From contig OX442430.1 in assembly GCA_949361645.1 (NCBI GenBank), positions 2,527,856 through 2,591,855 on the forward strand: a stretch of DNA of 64,000 nucleotides. Reading direction: 5' to 3'. Positions within the stretch are counted from its first letter, which is position 1. Each line of letters starts with the position of its first letter. Below are positions 32,824 through 43,767 of this stretch, piece by piece. The position numbers and the translations under genes were made by a program. This DNA is from Spongilla lacustris. Lineage: Eukaryota > Porifera > Demospongiae > Spongillida > Spongillidae. The notes beneath the pieces were generated by a model, which did no database searches, was not told the origin of the DNA, and saw only the letters and a list, made by a program, of their open reading frames with translations.

Positions 32824-32877
32824 CTTGTATACCTTGAATGGATCAAAGTAGTTATGGGACACCAGTTGAAGGAATTC
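32824..32877 (-). CDS. 54-nt exon, copy 2 of a tandem exon duplication
   Basis: Encodes EFLQLVSHNYFDPFKVYK, flanked by an acceptor (GTGATTAAAG) and a canonical GT donor (AAG|gtaagg). The intronic bases GGTTATGGGACACCAGTTG-type context and the flanking repeat are shared with copy 1, showing a segmental tandem duplication. It could provide alternative or additive exon use in an unidentified gene on the minus strand. Confidence 0.5.
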
Positions 32878-34220
32878 CTTTAATCACAAATAATTAAATT
32901 AACAATGACTGCTTGTCTTACACCCCCTTACATGTATTCCTTCCACTACCCCTAACCTACTAGTACTACAACTCCTCCCATTACCTACTACCTCTTACCT
33001 ACTACTACCCTTATACCGGTATACTCCGAACCAACTCCTCCCCTGACCTACTGTTTTAAAAGGCATCGTTTTAATGAAATTCATCCGAAAATGGTACCTT
33101 TTTTAAAGCGGTAGTTGTCCAATTTACAAGTTTGATCAACGATCGCTGAAGTGTTTGATTGTTTCTCATTAGATTGAGAGTGATAGGCAGACAGTATTGA
33201 CGAATTCACGTCCCTGATCACTTACGATGATCAGATTCGTACCTATTTGGAAGTGTTTTTCTCATGAGAAGGCCAAAGCTAGTGTTAGCCCCAGACCCAA
33301 CGGACGCAGCTGCGGATGGATTACTCACCGCTATACGCGTGACGCGTAGCGGTGATGTAATTCATCCGCAGCTGCGTCCGTTGGGTCTGGGGTCGAGACT
33401 TGGCCAAACTGCGAACCAGCCAGGTATATAATAAACCACCGCCCATGCATGCAGCTAATCAATTTTGTGTACATGTATACGCGAATCTAATGAAAATGTT
33501 TAACCTTAATTCTCCAGGTCCAAGTCCTACGCGTAGGAACAATATTTGAAAATTCATTATAAATAGAAATGCAGTTTTTTGGCATCCATTTCTCTACTGT
33601 TGTGTGTCTATCATGCTAAATTTACCAATTGTCAGTCTATTTTTTAAATCACACCCTTGGTTACACGATGCAAATAAACAGATACGGTTCTTCAAAATGC
33701 ATTATGTAGAGAATTTAATTGTCACAGAAAAAAGTACGACAAGTACAACTTTTTTTGAATGTTTTTTGAAGCATGATGTGTGGGCTACTTTATACAATTT
33801 ACGAGTGTTTTTACTCTATTTTATTTTGCCATTTTTACCGAAAACGCACTGTACGTTTTCAAGATTTTGTCCATTCACTTGGCTATTCCCGCAAAATGCG
33901 TCTGACAAATATCTATCGTTCATAAGCTTGTGAAGCTAGCAATTTCCAAATCTATAAACAACGTACTTTTTTATATGCTTAGTACAAAAGACCTGTCCTA
34001 CTACCCCCTTCTTTTAAAATGATGCTCTGATCTTCCCAACATTACTTTTTGGTACTTAAGTTGCTTTGCAATTTACCGCAAACACGTCTTTTAGCAATGC
34101 GGTACAGTGTATTGATTATATATAATTATTATTATTATTATTTTCTATATATGAAACCTCACAATACATGTTAAACACAAATTTCAATGTTTAACTAGTA
34201 AACTATGTAACTATGTATGA
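32878..34220. other. Stretch without a recognised gene, holding one hairpin MITE
   Basis: Apart from the MITE at 33289-33392, no gene was recognised. The 109-codon ORF at 33604-33933 is AT-rich and without resemblance. GTCCTACGCGTAGGAAC, a perfect palindrome core, lies at 33523 and recurs twice at 36246-36282. Confidence 0.45.
33289..33392. mobile_element. 104 bp perfect-hairpin MITE
   Basis: CCCCAGACCCAACGGACGCA opens an arm that is mirrored to TGCGTCCGTTGGGTCTGGGG. The arms include CAGCTGCGGATG and TAGCGGTGATGTAA, with a small centre near TATACGCGTGACGCG. No target duplication could be assigned. Relatives are at 17235-17310 and about 51155-51225 (GTCCATCCGCTGC, GGGTCTGGGGATGCGAC). A transcript through it would form a hairpin of about 100 nt. 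Confidence 0.85.
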
Positions 34221-34228
34221 GTCAACCA

Positions 34229-36113
34229 TCTAAGTAGAGGTCTGAGACTTTAGCACGGGGACCTGCCCTTGCAAGAAATGCTCTGGCATTCGAGCGCACA
34301 AGGGAAAGGTTTAGTCTGGAATAAATGCTGTCCAGAGTGGTGGAAGTGGAGGAGTTAACCTGAACTGAAAGGCGGGAAGCAAGTTTCTTGAAAGTGTCAC
34401 GCAGAGGCAAGTTGGCCCCAGGCCCCGAATGATTCAACAACAAGGGGTATGCAGCTCCAGCCTATAGTTCTGCACAAATCCCTGAATTTGCTAGTATCTT
34501 TCGCTGTTCTGTGGCAAAAGCTGCAGAGCCTGCTGTGTGTCCCGCTTCGGAAACTATGTCAGGTTTTAGCAGAGACGACACAGATAGGTCGAACGCATGC
34601 AGCAGGTTTGCCATTGATTTGTCAGTTGTTAACTAGAATGTCTGCTGGTCTAGATTGTTTCTGGTCATGACCAAGACCACTGCCAGCTTCCAGCTTAGGG
34701 TTGTATAAGGCTTTCTTGAAGAGGTGATGCAAGGTGTCGCGAAGGTTGTTATGACGCGCAATGACATCACTACCCCTCTTGCATGTTAGAGCGTGGTGAG
34801 CCTCAAGGGCTTTGGTCGGGCAAAGGGCACACACAGAGCTGGGCTCACATAACTGAATACCAAGCCACCATTTGATGGCAAACTGACATTCGGAAGGTGT
34901 TAGATGCAAGCCTAAGGCTGGTGATGGGGTGACACGCAACCAAGAGCTAGCATGTGGGGATGAGACGGAAAGAAGTCGGGCTCGATCAGCCAGGGAGCTG
35001 CTTTGCAAGAGGGATTGAAACGGTTTGTCTTCAAGATTCTGTGACAAAACATGTCGATTGGTGTGGATGGAGTCAAAGGTTGATGAAAGAGCTTCATTGG
35101 GAGAAACAAGGGCATTATAAATATTGATGGCCTCGGGTGAATATATTGTTGTGGTCAGGGAAGGAGGCACTAATAGAGCTGATGTATGCAGCAGAGCAAT
35201 GGAGTAAAACAGATCGAAGGCCCAAACCGCCATGGGATAAGCTCAGCGTGGCTTGCTTCCAGGCTGGGCAGTTAGGTGACAAGTCAATAGCAGTGCAATC
35301 CATGAAGCAAGCTCTGACACTATCATCAAATGTAGCGAGAGCGGATTGAATCAAATTTGGAGGTGTGGTACGTGCAATGTGCGTGAGCTTGCAGAAGGCA
35401 GCACACTGGCGAAGGAGAGTTAGGGCAATCTGGGGATCCTCTAGTTTCTGCAGTTGTTGGTGCAAGATATTAGAAGCCCTGATAGCTGATGATGCAAAGT
35501 CTTCACAAAAGCTTTTATTTCCTATTGGTGACCCAAGAAAGACAAAATTGGGAACATTTGAGCGTGTAGTGATAGCATCATGAAAGTCAGGTAGGGTTTT
35601 TTTGCAAAAAAGTTCACATTTGCTGAAGTGAGGAAATAGGCCAAGTGGGGGCCCCTGATTATTCAAGATAGGGCCTGATCGATGCTAGTCTTGGACCCAG
35701 CCAGAGCACCATCATCCAAGTACAAATAGGGACTCACAAGCATTCTCGATTCCAATGATGACAGGGTGAATAACGAGAGAAAATAGAGGGGTGCCAAGTG
35801 GATCACCTTGCTGCACGCCTGAGGTGGATGACAGACTGCCCAGTGGATGCCAAACATTTGTGGGATGGCTGTAGCACCATGACACCCATGGGAGGAGCAC
35901 AGGGAAATGGGAGTGGCATTGATCGAGTACAGCTTGTCTTGAGACATTGTTAAAGTCATTGCGGAGATCTACCTTTAGGACTACAAAGTCGTCATCTTCC
36001 CAATGACGATCAACACATGCTCGTAATGAGTGGACCATGGTTTCGGCTCCACCTGGGCAAGCTACTCCGAGTTGGTGTGGGCTGAAGTAATCAGCAGCCT
36101 TGCATTTAACCAT
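34229..36113 (-). pseudogene. Non-LTR retrotransposon RT plus restriction-like endonuclease (decayed)
   Basis: Successive minus-strand frames give an RT: FVVLKVDLRNDFNNVSRQA, SGVQQGDPLGTPLFS, YLYLDDGALAG (YLDD box) and NFVFLGSPIG. A C-terminal region follows: a Cys-His segment (CALCPTKALEAHHALTC), then NPKLEAGSGLGHDQ, RPADILVNN, and further on CIPLVVESFGAWGQ with DTFKKLASRL. This order is that of retrotransposons with a C-terminal restriction-like endonuclease (PD-(D/E)XK) rather than an APE-type nuclease. Stops and frameshifts occur near 35660, 35115, 34620 and 34450. The 5' end is truncated at about 36113. A second fragment of the same family is at the right window edge. Confidence 0.85.
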
Positions 36114-37090
36114 GTATATGATAATCTTTGAAGAATTGCAAGAAAGTAAAAATATTTTCTGAATTAATAACCATTTCTACAGTACAATGAGATTTTGGTT
36201 TAATTTTTGATCATATGAGTTTGCTAAAAATTAATTTTACCTTGCGACCTACGCGTAGGACGCTAATCCTACGCGTAGGACGACGGGAGATTAAAGGTTA
36301 ATTAGCTTCTAAAGCAGAAAGTTGTAGTTCTAGATGGCAATCATTACCAATTAGCGTTTCTATTTTTTCCCCCTACATATATATCGTTGTCTTTGAGTTT
36401 CTGAGTACACTGTATATAGTAGCGCTGTCTGGAAAAGCGTCCCCCCCCCCCCCCCCCCCCCAACTTTGAATTGCCTCCGGATGGCATGGATTACATCACC
36501 GCTACGCAAAAAGTGGTATGCACCAGGCTGGGGATGTGGATTTACATGCACAGCGATACCGTGGTATGGGCCACTCCCTCTTATTGTGCTCGTACCCATG
36601 ACAATACATGCCAATTATAGATTACTATCGAGAGTTACGGCAGTAACTCTCATATATAGGATTTGTGCCGTATCATGAATATCATTAAAAAAACGCGATC
36701 CGCGTATAACTCACGAACCGAGAAACGGATAGTGTAGCTCTTTATTGCTATCGAGCCACAATGAAAAGACGATCATTTTCATGTTTTGTTCAAGTCGCCA
36801 AACCGTTTACTTTAAGAGAACAAAAAAGGTCGTAGTTCTCGTTCCCAGACCGTAATTTGTCCATAGTCGTCGTCGTCGTCTTTATGGGTGAGTATAACTC
36901 GAGATAGGAAAGGTTTTAAAGAGCGCCAGTTACACCAAAAAAACTAGAAAAATCCTACCGACTGCCCCTTGATGTCAGATATACATGTTTGGTATGAAGC
37001 AATAAATACGTCCGAGTACACAAGCGTTCCCATGACAATACCCATACGTATAATTAGACATTTATGGTACCATTACTGGCGTTGTCAAAA
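36114..37090. other. Stretch without a recognised gene
   Basis: It holds two copies of TCCTACGCGTAGGAC near 36246-36282, a run of 21 C at 36441-36461 and a MITE-like fragment GGATTACATCACCGCTACGC at 36487. GTACCCATGACAATAC near 36590 recurs as GTTCCCATGACAATAC near 37027. No coding region was assigned. Confidence 0.45.
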
Positions 37091-38650
37091 TGGGACAAGA
37101 GGAATACGTCCTAAATCGAGACTATGAATTAGAGTCCTCCCGAGTTCGGTACGATGCTGATGCTGAATAAAGGCGGGCGTCTGCTCGTGACATGTACAGA
37201 GCAAATCTGAGCTTATAAGAGGCGGCGCCAAATTCTGACGAGATTCGAGCTTTTAAGAGGCTAAAGATTCAGGCGAATCGATAAACCAGTCGGGCTTCAC
37301 AAAGGAGTCTATATTGGAGATACTGTTCTGCTGCGCGTACAGCGAAAAGGGCGCAATTCCAGAAACGTAAGCGTGAGGCGGAGACAGCACGCTACAACGG
37401 AAATACAACTACCGCCAAAAGGTGAGTTGTGCATGGAATATTATGGTTTGGCGTGCTTTACACATTGAAGTGACATTGTGTTGCTAGGTGATGACATGTA
37501 CAGCTGGATTTTGTCATGCTGCATAATGGGTGTTGCTAGTTGGGCGTGGCCTCCCTGTTATGTAATATCCTTTGTGAATATCGTTATGTTATTGCTCATT
37601 CGGGTAGTGATTATTGAGCGTTAGATTACGTGTGATATGCGGTTTGTGTGTCTGCAGAGTACATGTATTGCTTCGGGTGCGGTATCGATTAGTTGGGCAT
37701 GGCCCGCCCTTCGCATTGTTGTTCAGGCTTCATAGTAGCAGGGCAGCGCAACTCTTTAGCTGCCTCTGTAACACATTCGCAAACAAAAGCAATGTTTGTC
37801 CGCTCCATGAAAATTCATATACATGTAAGTTAAATGGAAGGAGCAGCTGCCTATCATTACCTCACATCAGCCGCTAATTGGGTGATAATGGAACCCACTT
37901 GAACGCTGCAATCCGATTGGACTGCAATCCCCGTTGCAGCAGAACAAATCCAGGTATAGGCTTGCAACCCGACCATCCGCCAATACGCGAAGGGAGGGCC
38001 ACGCCCAACTAGGGTGTTGCTACACGGTATTCATATTATTGATATAAGATGCACTATTTCTGTTACAGTTATGTTTATTATGCTTTGCAACACAGTTCAA
38101 GCCACTTTTAATGTCACCCCTTGTATAGTACACACAAATAATGCATGACATGGGGTAGACATTATTATGTGGTTTTTACATGTATTATCAGTGTCAAAGT
38201 AAATTTCAGTATTGTCTGCATGCTTCCATCTCCTTAAATCATTTTAGCTATTCCCTGTATGAACCCAATGATAGTGTTCTAATGGAGTATAAAGGTGCCC
38301 TTGAAAAGGCTATTCTAAGCAATAGGACATTGCTAGATGAGTTAAATGATGCCTTTTGCCAGACCCATCCATGGTTAGCACAAAAGGTTACCACTAGATC
38401 TGCACATGCTGCTGTTAGCAAAGTTAGTGCAGATGCTAAGGCACTGAACATTCGAAGAACAAAAGCAGGGGGATTGTTAAAAGATGTTCGTGCTATTAAT
38501 GCAATGAAATTATCAGAAAATAATATTTTAGCTGGGGTAAGGCATCATAGTGCTGCCTTAGAACCCTATTTCTATGATACCTCTTACAATCACACAAAAC
38601 AATATGGGCCTATACCAGTAGACCTCAATGGTAGGTGTGTTATCAGATGA
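37091..38650 (+). pseudogene. Arg-rich, Helitron-accessory-like coding relic in two parts
   Basis: Part one (37091-37420) reads MGQEEYVLNRDYELESSRV followed by Arg/Ala-rich repeats (RRASARDMYRAN, RAFKRLKIQANR, RAQFQKRKREAETARYN) with several stops, ending at a possible donor (AAAG|gtgagt). Part two (38228-38650) reads SLYEPNDSVLMEYKGALEKA ... FYDTSYNHTKQYGPIPVDLN to a stop. Arg-rich repeats followed by an EPYFYDTSY-type segment recall N-terminal proteins encoded beside Helitron helicases in marine invertebrates. That assignment is from memory and tentative. The intervening region was invaded by the element at 37537. Confidence 0.35.
37537..38011. mobile_element. 475 bp element with 9 bp target duplication (Mutator-like)
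   Basis: Terminal repeats TAGTTGGGCGTGGCC at the left and its mirror GGCCACGCCCAACTA at the right, flanked by GGGTGTTGC on both sides (37528-37536 and 38012-38020). A further internal copy of the terminus, TTAGTTGGGCATGGCCCGCC, lies near 37689. A 9 bp duplication is typical of MULE/Mutator elements. There is no coding capacity, so it is a non-autonomous derivative. Confidence 0.88.
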
Positions 38651-39150
38651 TTGTCTAAGCAGATTCACTTGCCTAAAATAGGCGACAATGAGTGAGATTG
38701 GGCCTCATGATACCCTCCACCTTGAGTGGATAATACATATATGTCTGAGGCATATATGGGGGACCTATCCTCAAAGGCAATTGAATAGAAGGTAACCCCA
38801 GGAGTTTATAAGTTTGATGTTTGCTTCCATATAGTCAGAAACAAACCACAAAACATGATGTTGCTAGGCCTAGGCAGTGACATGTTCAGTGTTGCTACAG
38901 CTGGACATCAGTATGCATAGCATTTTGGTGGGTACTTCTGTACAGCTAGTATAAATGGCTGATCCTTTTCTCTCTACCACTAATGGCCCCTCACCCAAAC
39001 AAGTGTCTATCACATTTCTGAGTTACATAAATGTACATACAAGTACAGGTTCTGATGAATGCACTTACCTGTACTAGAGGGCAGGTACACAATGTCACAA
39101 AGGTACCTGGTTATACTAAGGCAACCCAATGTAAAAAAAAATGAAGGGAA
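38651..39150. other. Stretch with dispersed GTTGCTAGG repeats, no gene
   Basis: CCACAAAACATGATGTTGCT at 38844 recurs at 39554, and a related word with ACAGCTGGA is near 37480. These are fragments of an undefined repeat. No gene was recognised. Confidence 0.45.
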
Positions 39151-39439
39151 CAAGATATAAAAAACATTCTCTCTGAGAAAGTTAGTGGTATATAGGATTT
39201 GACGGCAATGGTGGTGTAAAAAGGAAGGGAACAAGGAAGCAACGATGATACGAATTTTTTTTTAACAGTCCTATATTTAGCAACGAAAGATGTACGTACT
39301 ACAAAAGTGCTAAATATAGGACTGTTAAAAAAAATTCGTATCATCGTTGCTCCCTTGTTCCCTTCCTTTTTACACCACCATTGCCTTCAAATCCTATATA
39401 CCACTAACTTTCTCAGAGAGAATGTTTTTTATATCTTGT
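39151..39439. mobile_element. 289 bp hairpin MITE, copy 1
   Basis: Nearly perfect inverted arms from CAAGATATAAAAAACATTCT to its mirror at 39420-39439, including GTTAGTGGTATATAGGATTT, GGCAATGGTGGTGTAAAAAG and AACAGTCCTATATTTAGCA. The loop is about 30 nt. No target duplication was assigned. A second, rearranged copy at 42434-43990 contains another insertion. It has no coding capacity. Confidence 0.88.
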
Positions 39440-40014
39440 ATATTATAGTTTACACAACTGTACTATTGTGTTAAAAATTAATGTACGCACCATATACGTG
39501 GTACAGTAAGCAGCTGTAAAGCTTAAGCGTTTGCATTGCATAAGGTCAAACAACCACAAAACATGATGTTGCTAGGCAAAGGACATGATGTTGCTAGTCT
39601 GTGTAACAGCTGGATCTTCTTACCACTCCAGCAGCATATCTATATGCAATGAACTTATATATGCATCTTCTCAGCTTTGTATATTATAAAGCGCAAAATA
39701 GTGGTGGGTACAAAAAAAAAAACTAGCTTTTTTTTAACACTGGCGAAAAGGATATTGGCGAAGATAAACATTTGCTTGTTACTTAACTGCAAAAGGGTCT
39801 AATTTGGTTGGGTAGCAGCTATACAATTTAATTGTTTATTTGAGCTACATTCATGAAAATGTGAACACGTTTCAGCATATAATAAAAAGTCAAAAGCAAT
39901 ATGAACGTAAAGCTATAGCTATAACATGTACAATTATTTCAAACGCCAGCCTATATATGTGGAGATGATGTGGCACATGTATAGTATGGTCCAGTTCCAG
40001 CGCAGTCCTGTGTT
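39440..40014. other. Stretch without a recognised gene
   Basis: AT-rich, with one GTTGCTAGG-type repeat fragment at 39560-39620. No coding region was seen between the MITE and the Cys-rich gene. Confidence 0.45.
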
Positions 40015-40644
40015 TTATATGTATTCGCCATCAGTACTAGTGGCATCACAGTGATAGCACGGTAAGCCTGTCAGGCCTGCAAAGTAGTGGTTACCACACA
40101 CCTCACAGTGGCTTTCGCGGTAGTCTCCGATGCAGTACCCGTATTTTCGATGCTGAGGGCAGTGATTGTGCGACTTTCCAGAGTCAAACGAGGGCTTTCC
40201 TGTACACATCTCGGTAATGTAAATTCCGTCACAGTGCTGTTCAACTGAACGGACGCATCTGAAAGTTGCGCTACAGCCGCCATTCCCGTAATCAAGCCCC
40301 GCGTAGTCTGGTTGGTAGAGGACGTCGCGCACATGACATGTTATCTTCTTGCCGCATGTGTGGCACTTTCCATCCACCAAAGGCTGATCCAAGCCCCATT
40401 TGCCCTCCGGATCGCACTTCGGGTCTTCTAGTCTTACATATCCCTTTAGGATGGCTGCCTTGAGGCATTTGCTTACTCTTTCCACGTCCGTTACTCCGAG
40501 GAGCGCCAGTAGCTCGTTCATCCGTTTCTCTGTCACGCCTGGCATCGTTTTAAAGTTGCCACTACGTGCAGTGGTGGTCGCACGGGTTGACTTTCTCTCA
40601 GCAGATGTAGATGCCTTGGATCTCTTTGAATACGGTACATCCAT
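40015..40644 (-). CDS. Cys/His-rich protein, copy 1 (complete, 209 residues)
   Basis: The ATG at MDVPYSKRSK is chosen because it is shared with copy 2, whereas the upstream residues differ. A basic Ser/Thr-rich head (about 1-35) precedes a helical segment (VTEKRMNELLALLGVTDVER) and a long Cys/His region: CHTCGKKITC, GGCSATFRC, HNHCPQH, HCEVCGNHYF and CYHC, at least 14 cysteines, suggesting several zinc sites. I do not recognise the family. The ORF is intact. The surrounding 0.8 kb is duplicated at 52.9-53.66 kb, and copy 1's upstream region took two later insertions. It may be a nuclear zinc-binding protein or a transposon-carried gene. Confidence 0.6.
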   Translation of the reverse strand: MDVPYSKRSKASTSAERKSTRATTTARSGNFKTMPGVTEKRMNELLALLGVTDVERVSKCLKAAILKGYVRLEDPKCDPEGKWGLDQPLVDGKCHTCGKKITCHVRDVLYQPDYAGLDYGNGGCSATFRCVRSVEQHCDGIYITEMCTGKPSFDSGKSHNHCPQHRKYGYCIGDYRESHCEVCGNHYFAGLTGLPCYHCDATSTDGEYI

Positions 40645-40763
40645 GTCGAGTACATGTACATGCACCTATTAATTTAAAAAAAAAAAAAAGTCAGTTACGA
40701 GCGCTTTTCTTAATCACTCAATTAACCGCTATTTCGACTCAGCAATTAATTAATTAGATTGAA

Positions 40764-41478
40764 CGAGGGGGGGGGTTGGGGGGGGGGGGGGGGGGGGGGG
40801 GGCAAGAAAAACTGTATGGACCCCATCATCCAACTTTGTAGAGCTTAACGAGAGGATTACGAATCTGCTTTCAAAATAAAAATCGGACGTAAGAGAAAAA
40901 AGATACAAGGGGTCAAAAAGGGGGGCGTAGGGGGTACCTACGCCCATTATAATTTCACGTGTTTTTGTATCTTTTTAGTTTCGTTTCGGATTTACACGGG
41001 AGTAGCATTGATATAAAAGAACTTCACTGCGATCTCACACATAATCGCTAGACACTTGTAAAACGGGCAGTGAGAGATTTAACGTTTAACCCCCTAGTGG
41101 TTATTTCCTATTGCTAACCGAAATAGGAAATAACCACTAGGGGGTTAAACGTTAAATACCTAACTGCCCGTTTTACAAGTGTCTAGCGATTATGTGTGAG
41201 ATCGCAGTGAAGTTCTTTAGCTGGGAGGAATATATCAATACTACTCCCGTGTAAATCCGAAACGAAACAGAAAAGATACAAAACCACGTGAAATTATAAT
41301 GGGCGTAGGGTGGTACCCCCTACGCCCCCCTTTTTGACCCCTTGTATCTTTTTTCTCTTACGTCCGATTTTTATTTTGAAAGCAGATTCGTAATCCTCTC
41401 GTTAAGCTCTACAAAGTTGGATGATGGGGTCCATACAGTTTTTATTGCCCCCCCCCCCCCCCCCCCCCTCCCCCCTCG
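40764..41478. mobile_element. 715 bp near-perfect palindrome with 8 bp target duplication
   Basis: CGAGGGGGG opens the element and CCCCCCTCG closes it, flanked by AGATTGAA on both sides (40756-40763 and 41479-41486). The two arms, each about 350 bp, are almost exact reverse complements meeting near 41115 (CACTAGGGGGTTAAAC). Each outer end has a G/C homopolymer (25 G at 40778-40802, 21 C at 41448-41468). The duplicated copy at 53.45 kb lacks the element, confirming insertion. It encodes nothing. A transcript would fold into a hairpin of about 350 bp. Confidence 0.92.
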
Positions 41479-41537
41479 AGATTGAACCAGAAATATAACG
41501 GACATGAATTCATAACTTTGGGGTTGAATGTGCTATA

Positions 41538-41764
41538 CAGTGCTCCCTCGATTATACGGAAAAGTATTACCTCGATTGTACGGAAAATAAGGCACATTCA
41601 TTGGGTGTTAGGAAAACTATCCGTGTACTTAGCGGTAAGTTGTCTAAACCGGCTTAGACAGCCTACCGCTAAGTACACGGATAGTTTTCCTAACACCCAA
41701 TGAATGTGCCTTTTTCCCCCGTATAATCGAGGTAATACTTTTCCGTATAATCGAGGGAGCACTG
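41538..41764. mobile_element. 227 bp pogo/Tigger-like MITE, TA duplication
   Basis: Ends CAGTGCTCCCTCGATTATAC and its mirror, flanked by TA at 41536-41537 and 41765-41766. The inverted arms span about 100 bp each with a loop near GTTGTCTAAACCGGC. CAGTG termini with a TA duplication fit the pogo/Tigger branch of Tc1/mariner. The paralogous segment near 53500 reads TGTGTTATATTAAACC without the element, giving an empty site. Confidence 0.9.
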
Positions 41765-41950
41765 TACTGACTAAACCATTGTTATTCATGTTGCCATAAA
41801 CTTTAAATCAATTAACTTTTTGGGGGCAAAATTTAAGTGTTTCTCCAGTGCTTTGAAATGTAGCATTAGGGGCCGTTCATAAATTCCACCACGCAAAATG
41901 AGGATTACGATGGACTGAACAGATGTCACATGTTGAACTAAAATTCATTG

Positions 41951-42433
41951 TCATGGGTATTATACTGTTCAACAGGGAATATATATGGTGAGAGTGTATT
42001 TAAAATTGTCTATGTGTATTTAACGGTTAGTACACCTGAAATGAGGATTGAAACGGCTATGCATGTCTGTTTGCTGAAGGAGCACCATCTGTGTGCTTGC
42101 TGGCGAAGATGTAGGATGTATCGACATACCTGCGCGTAACGAATTTCTTCTTTAGGCATGTAAATTGTAGCTATCGAGAGTTTGAACCCGATTGTGGATG
42201 TCATTAAAAAAAATGAGATCCGAGCAAAATTAAAGCTGGCATCCTGCCCGAACTCGTGACACCTACATTGTATAGCAACAGAGTACATCCTGAAATAAAA
42301 AAAACAACGTTTGCTCGTGACAGTTAGCATGCAAATTTTGAATCGTGAGAAGGCAGTGCATATAGAATATTACGAAAAGCTTCTCGCGTGAGTTTTGATC
42401 TAGAATAGCTGCAAAGGTGACATCATTGTCAAC
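41951..42433. other. Stretch without a recognised gene
   Basis: It begins where homology to the segment at 52.9-53.66 kb ends. No coding region or paired repeat was identified. Confidence 0.4.
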
Positions 42434-42465
42434 TAACATTCTCTGTGAGAAAGGTAGTGGTATAT

Positions 42466-43767
42466 AGATGATTTCGGTGAGAACCCGCGCGTCACGTGAG
42501 AGTCATGGGAAATTTTTATGGAGGGCAAAACATTATTGAGACGTATGGTAAATCGTGATGGATCGGCAGATTTCAAGCGAAAGGTGCGTTGCAAACAAAA
42601 ACTGGAGTCGGTGGGGTTGACACCAAGCGATAATCTTTTCATAAAGCGATAATCTTTTCATGAGGGGTGATGGTCGTCGTTTCGGCGATGCTATGTCGTT
42701 GTGGCAGCGTATAGAGTATGGCAATATATTTGGCTATTTTATCGATCGCCCGGGAACTTTAAGCCTACAACTAGTTTCAATCGGGCTCTGTGAGGACTGT
42801 GTTTGTGGTGTGTTTCGGCCAAGGCAACCAAAAGTGCAGACCAGGCCCACGAAGCGTGGATTAGGGCCTATTGCACGGTCATCTGGCTTGATCGTTGCCG
42901 ACTGCACTAGCTTGCTAAGTTAAGCTTATTTTTAGAATGCACGGTGTACATGTCTACAGACCTATCTGTAATCGATAAGCTAGGTCCATACATGTAGCAA
43001 GTAGCTATAGCCAGTAGGCTTATAGCAATCGATCGGCAACAGACATCTTTATCCTCCGTCATGTAGGCCTATAGCTTTTGTAGGCTGTAGCCAAAGGCAA
43101 AGCAGGGCAGCATGACAGCACACATCTCATCATCGTTGCTAAGATATAAGCAGATCCAGCTATTGGTGCAGATGGGGTGGCTATTCCAGACATGGGGGCT
43201 GCATCCCTAACCTCCCATACTGATGATTTCTGTCTTTGTTGCGAGTCCTGCGTGAACTAGCAAACGACCCTCTACAGCTGAAGCAGAGATAATATAAAGC
43301 ACACCTCTCCTTTTCTTCTTTGCCCCGCTTTCGCCTGCCGCGCTTTCACTGCCATCATTTTGATCAAATACTTCCTCTTGCATACCATCCTTGAAAGAGA
43401 ATCGTGAAGAGACATAGGCTTAGCCACATCACTGGGTTCGTCAACAGGCTTGCCTACAATAAAAACAAATGACTCCCTCACTCAATTGTGACTTCCACAC
43501 TTCTAACGAAATGGTCGCCACAGATTCGCGAGTACTTCGAAGGCTGCCAATCCTCTCTACGGACCGCTTGAATCCACCTTCGCAGTCTGCCTTCATTTTT
43601 GAATGGAAACCGATAGAAACCTAGGCCCAAACGCTGACCACCATGATTTCTACAGCCAAAAGCACAACACCTCCATACCATTTCACGTATACCTTGCCCT
43701 CCACTTCAATTATTCATCGTTTTAGGTCACGCGTTTCCAGGGAAACGACTTCTCACCGAAATCATCT
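42466..43767 (-). mobile_element. THAP-encoding element, AT duplication (ISL2EU-like candidate)
   Basis: Perfect ends AGATGATTTCGGTGAGAA and its mirror TTCTCACCGAAATCATCT. Comparison with the uninterrupted MITE (GTATATAGGATTT) shows AT duplicated at both sides; a 4 bp TATA duplication with shorter ends is also compatible. The only recognised gene is a THAP domain. A 2 bp AT duplication with a THAP protein fits the ISL2EU branch of the PIF/Harbinger group. No DDE transposase remains, so it is an internally deleted copy. The terminal word GATTTCGGTGAG also occurs twice at 46188-46260. Confidence 0.72.
43272..43681 (-). CDS. THAP-domain protein, short
   Basis: Exon 1 (43681-43501) starts MVWRCCAFGCRNHGG and gives a C2CH THAP zinc finger: CCAFGC, the aromatic/proline core FYRFPF, W in RRWIQAV, and CGDHF. 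Exon 2 (43453-43272) joins at a GT-AG intron (AGAA|gtgtgg ... attgtag|GCAAG) and continues KPVDEPSDVAKPMS, the usual post-THAP segment, then a basic tail to a stop. The product is about 120 residues. THAP domains bind DNA and occur in transposases and in domesticated regulators. Here it sits within a transposon and probably represents the N-terminus of its lost transposase. Confidence 0.75.

Noticed and set aside
40071..40672. Antisense ORFs over the Cys-rich gene
   Set aside because: Shadows of the real frame; the same shadows recur in copy 2 because the DNA is duplicated.
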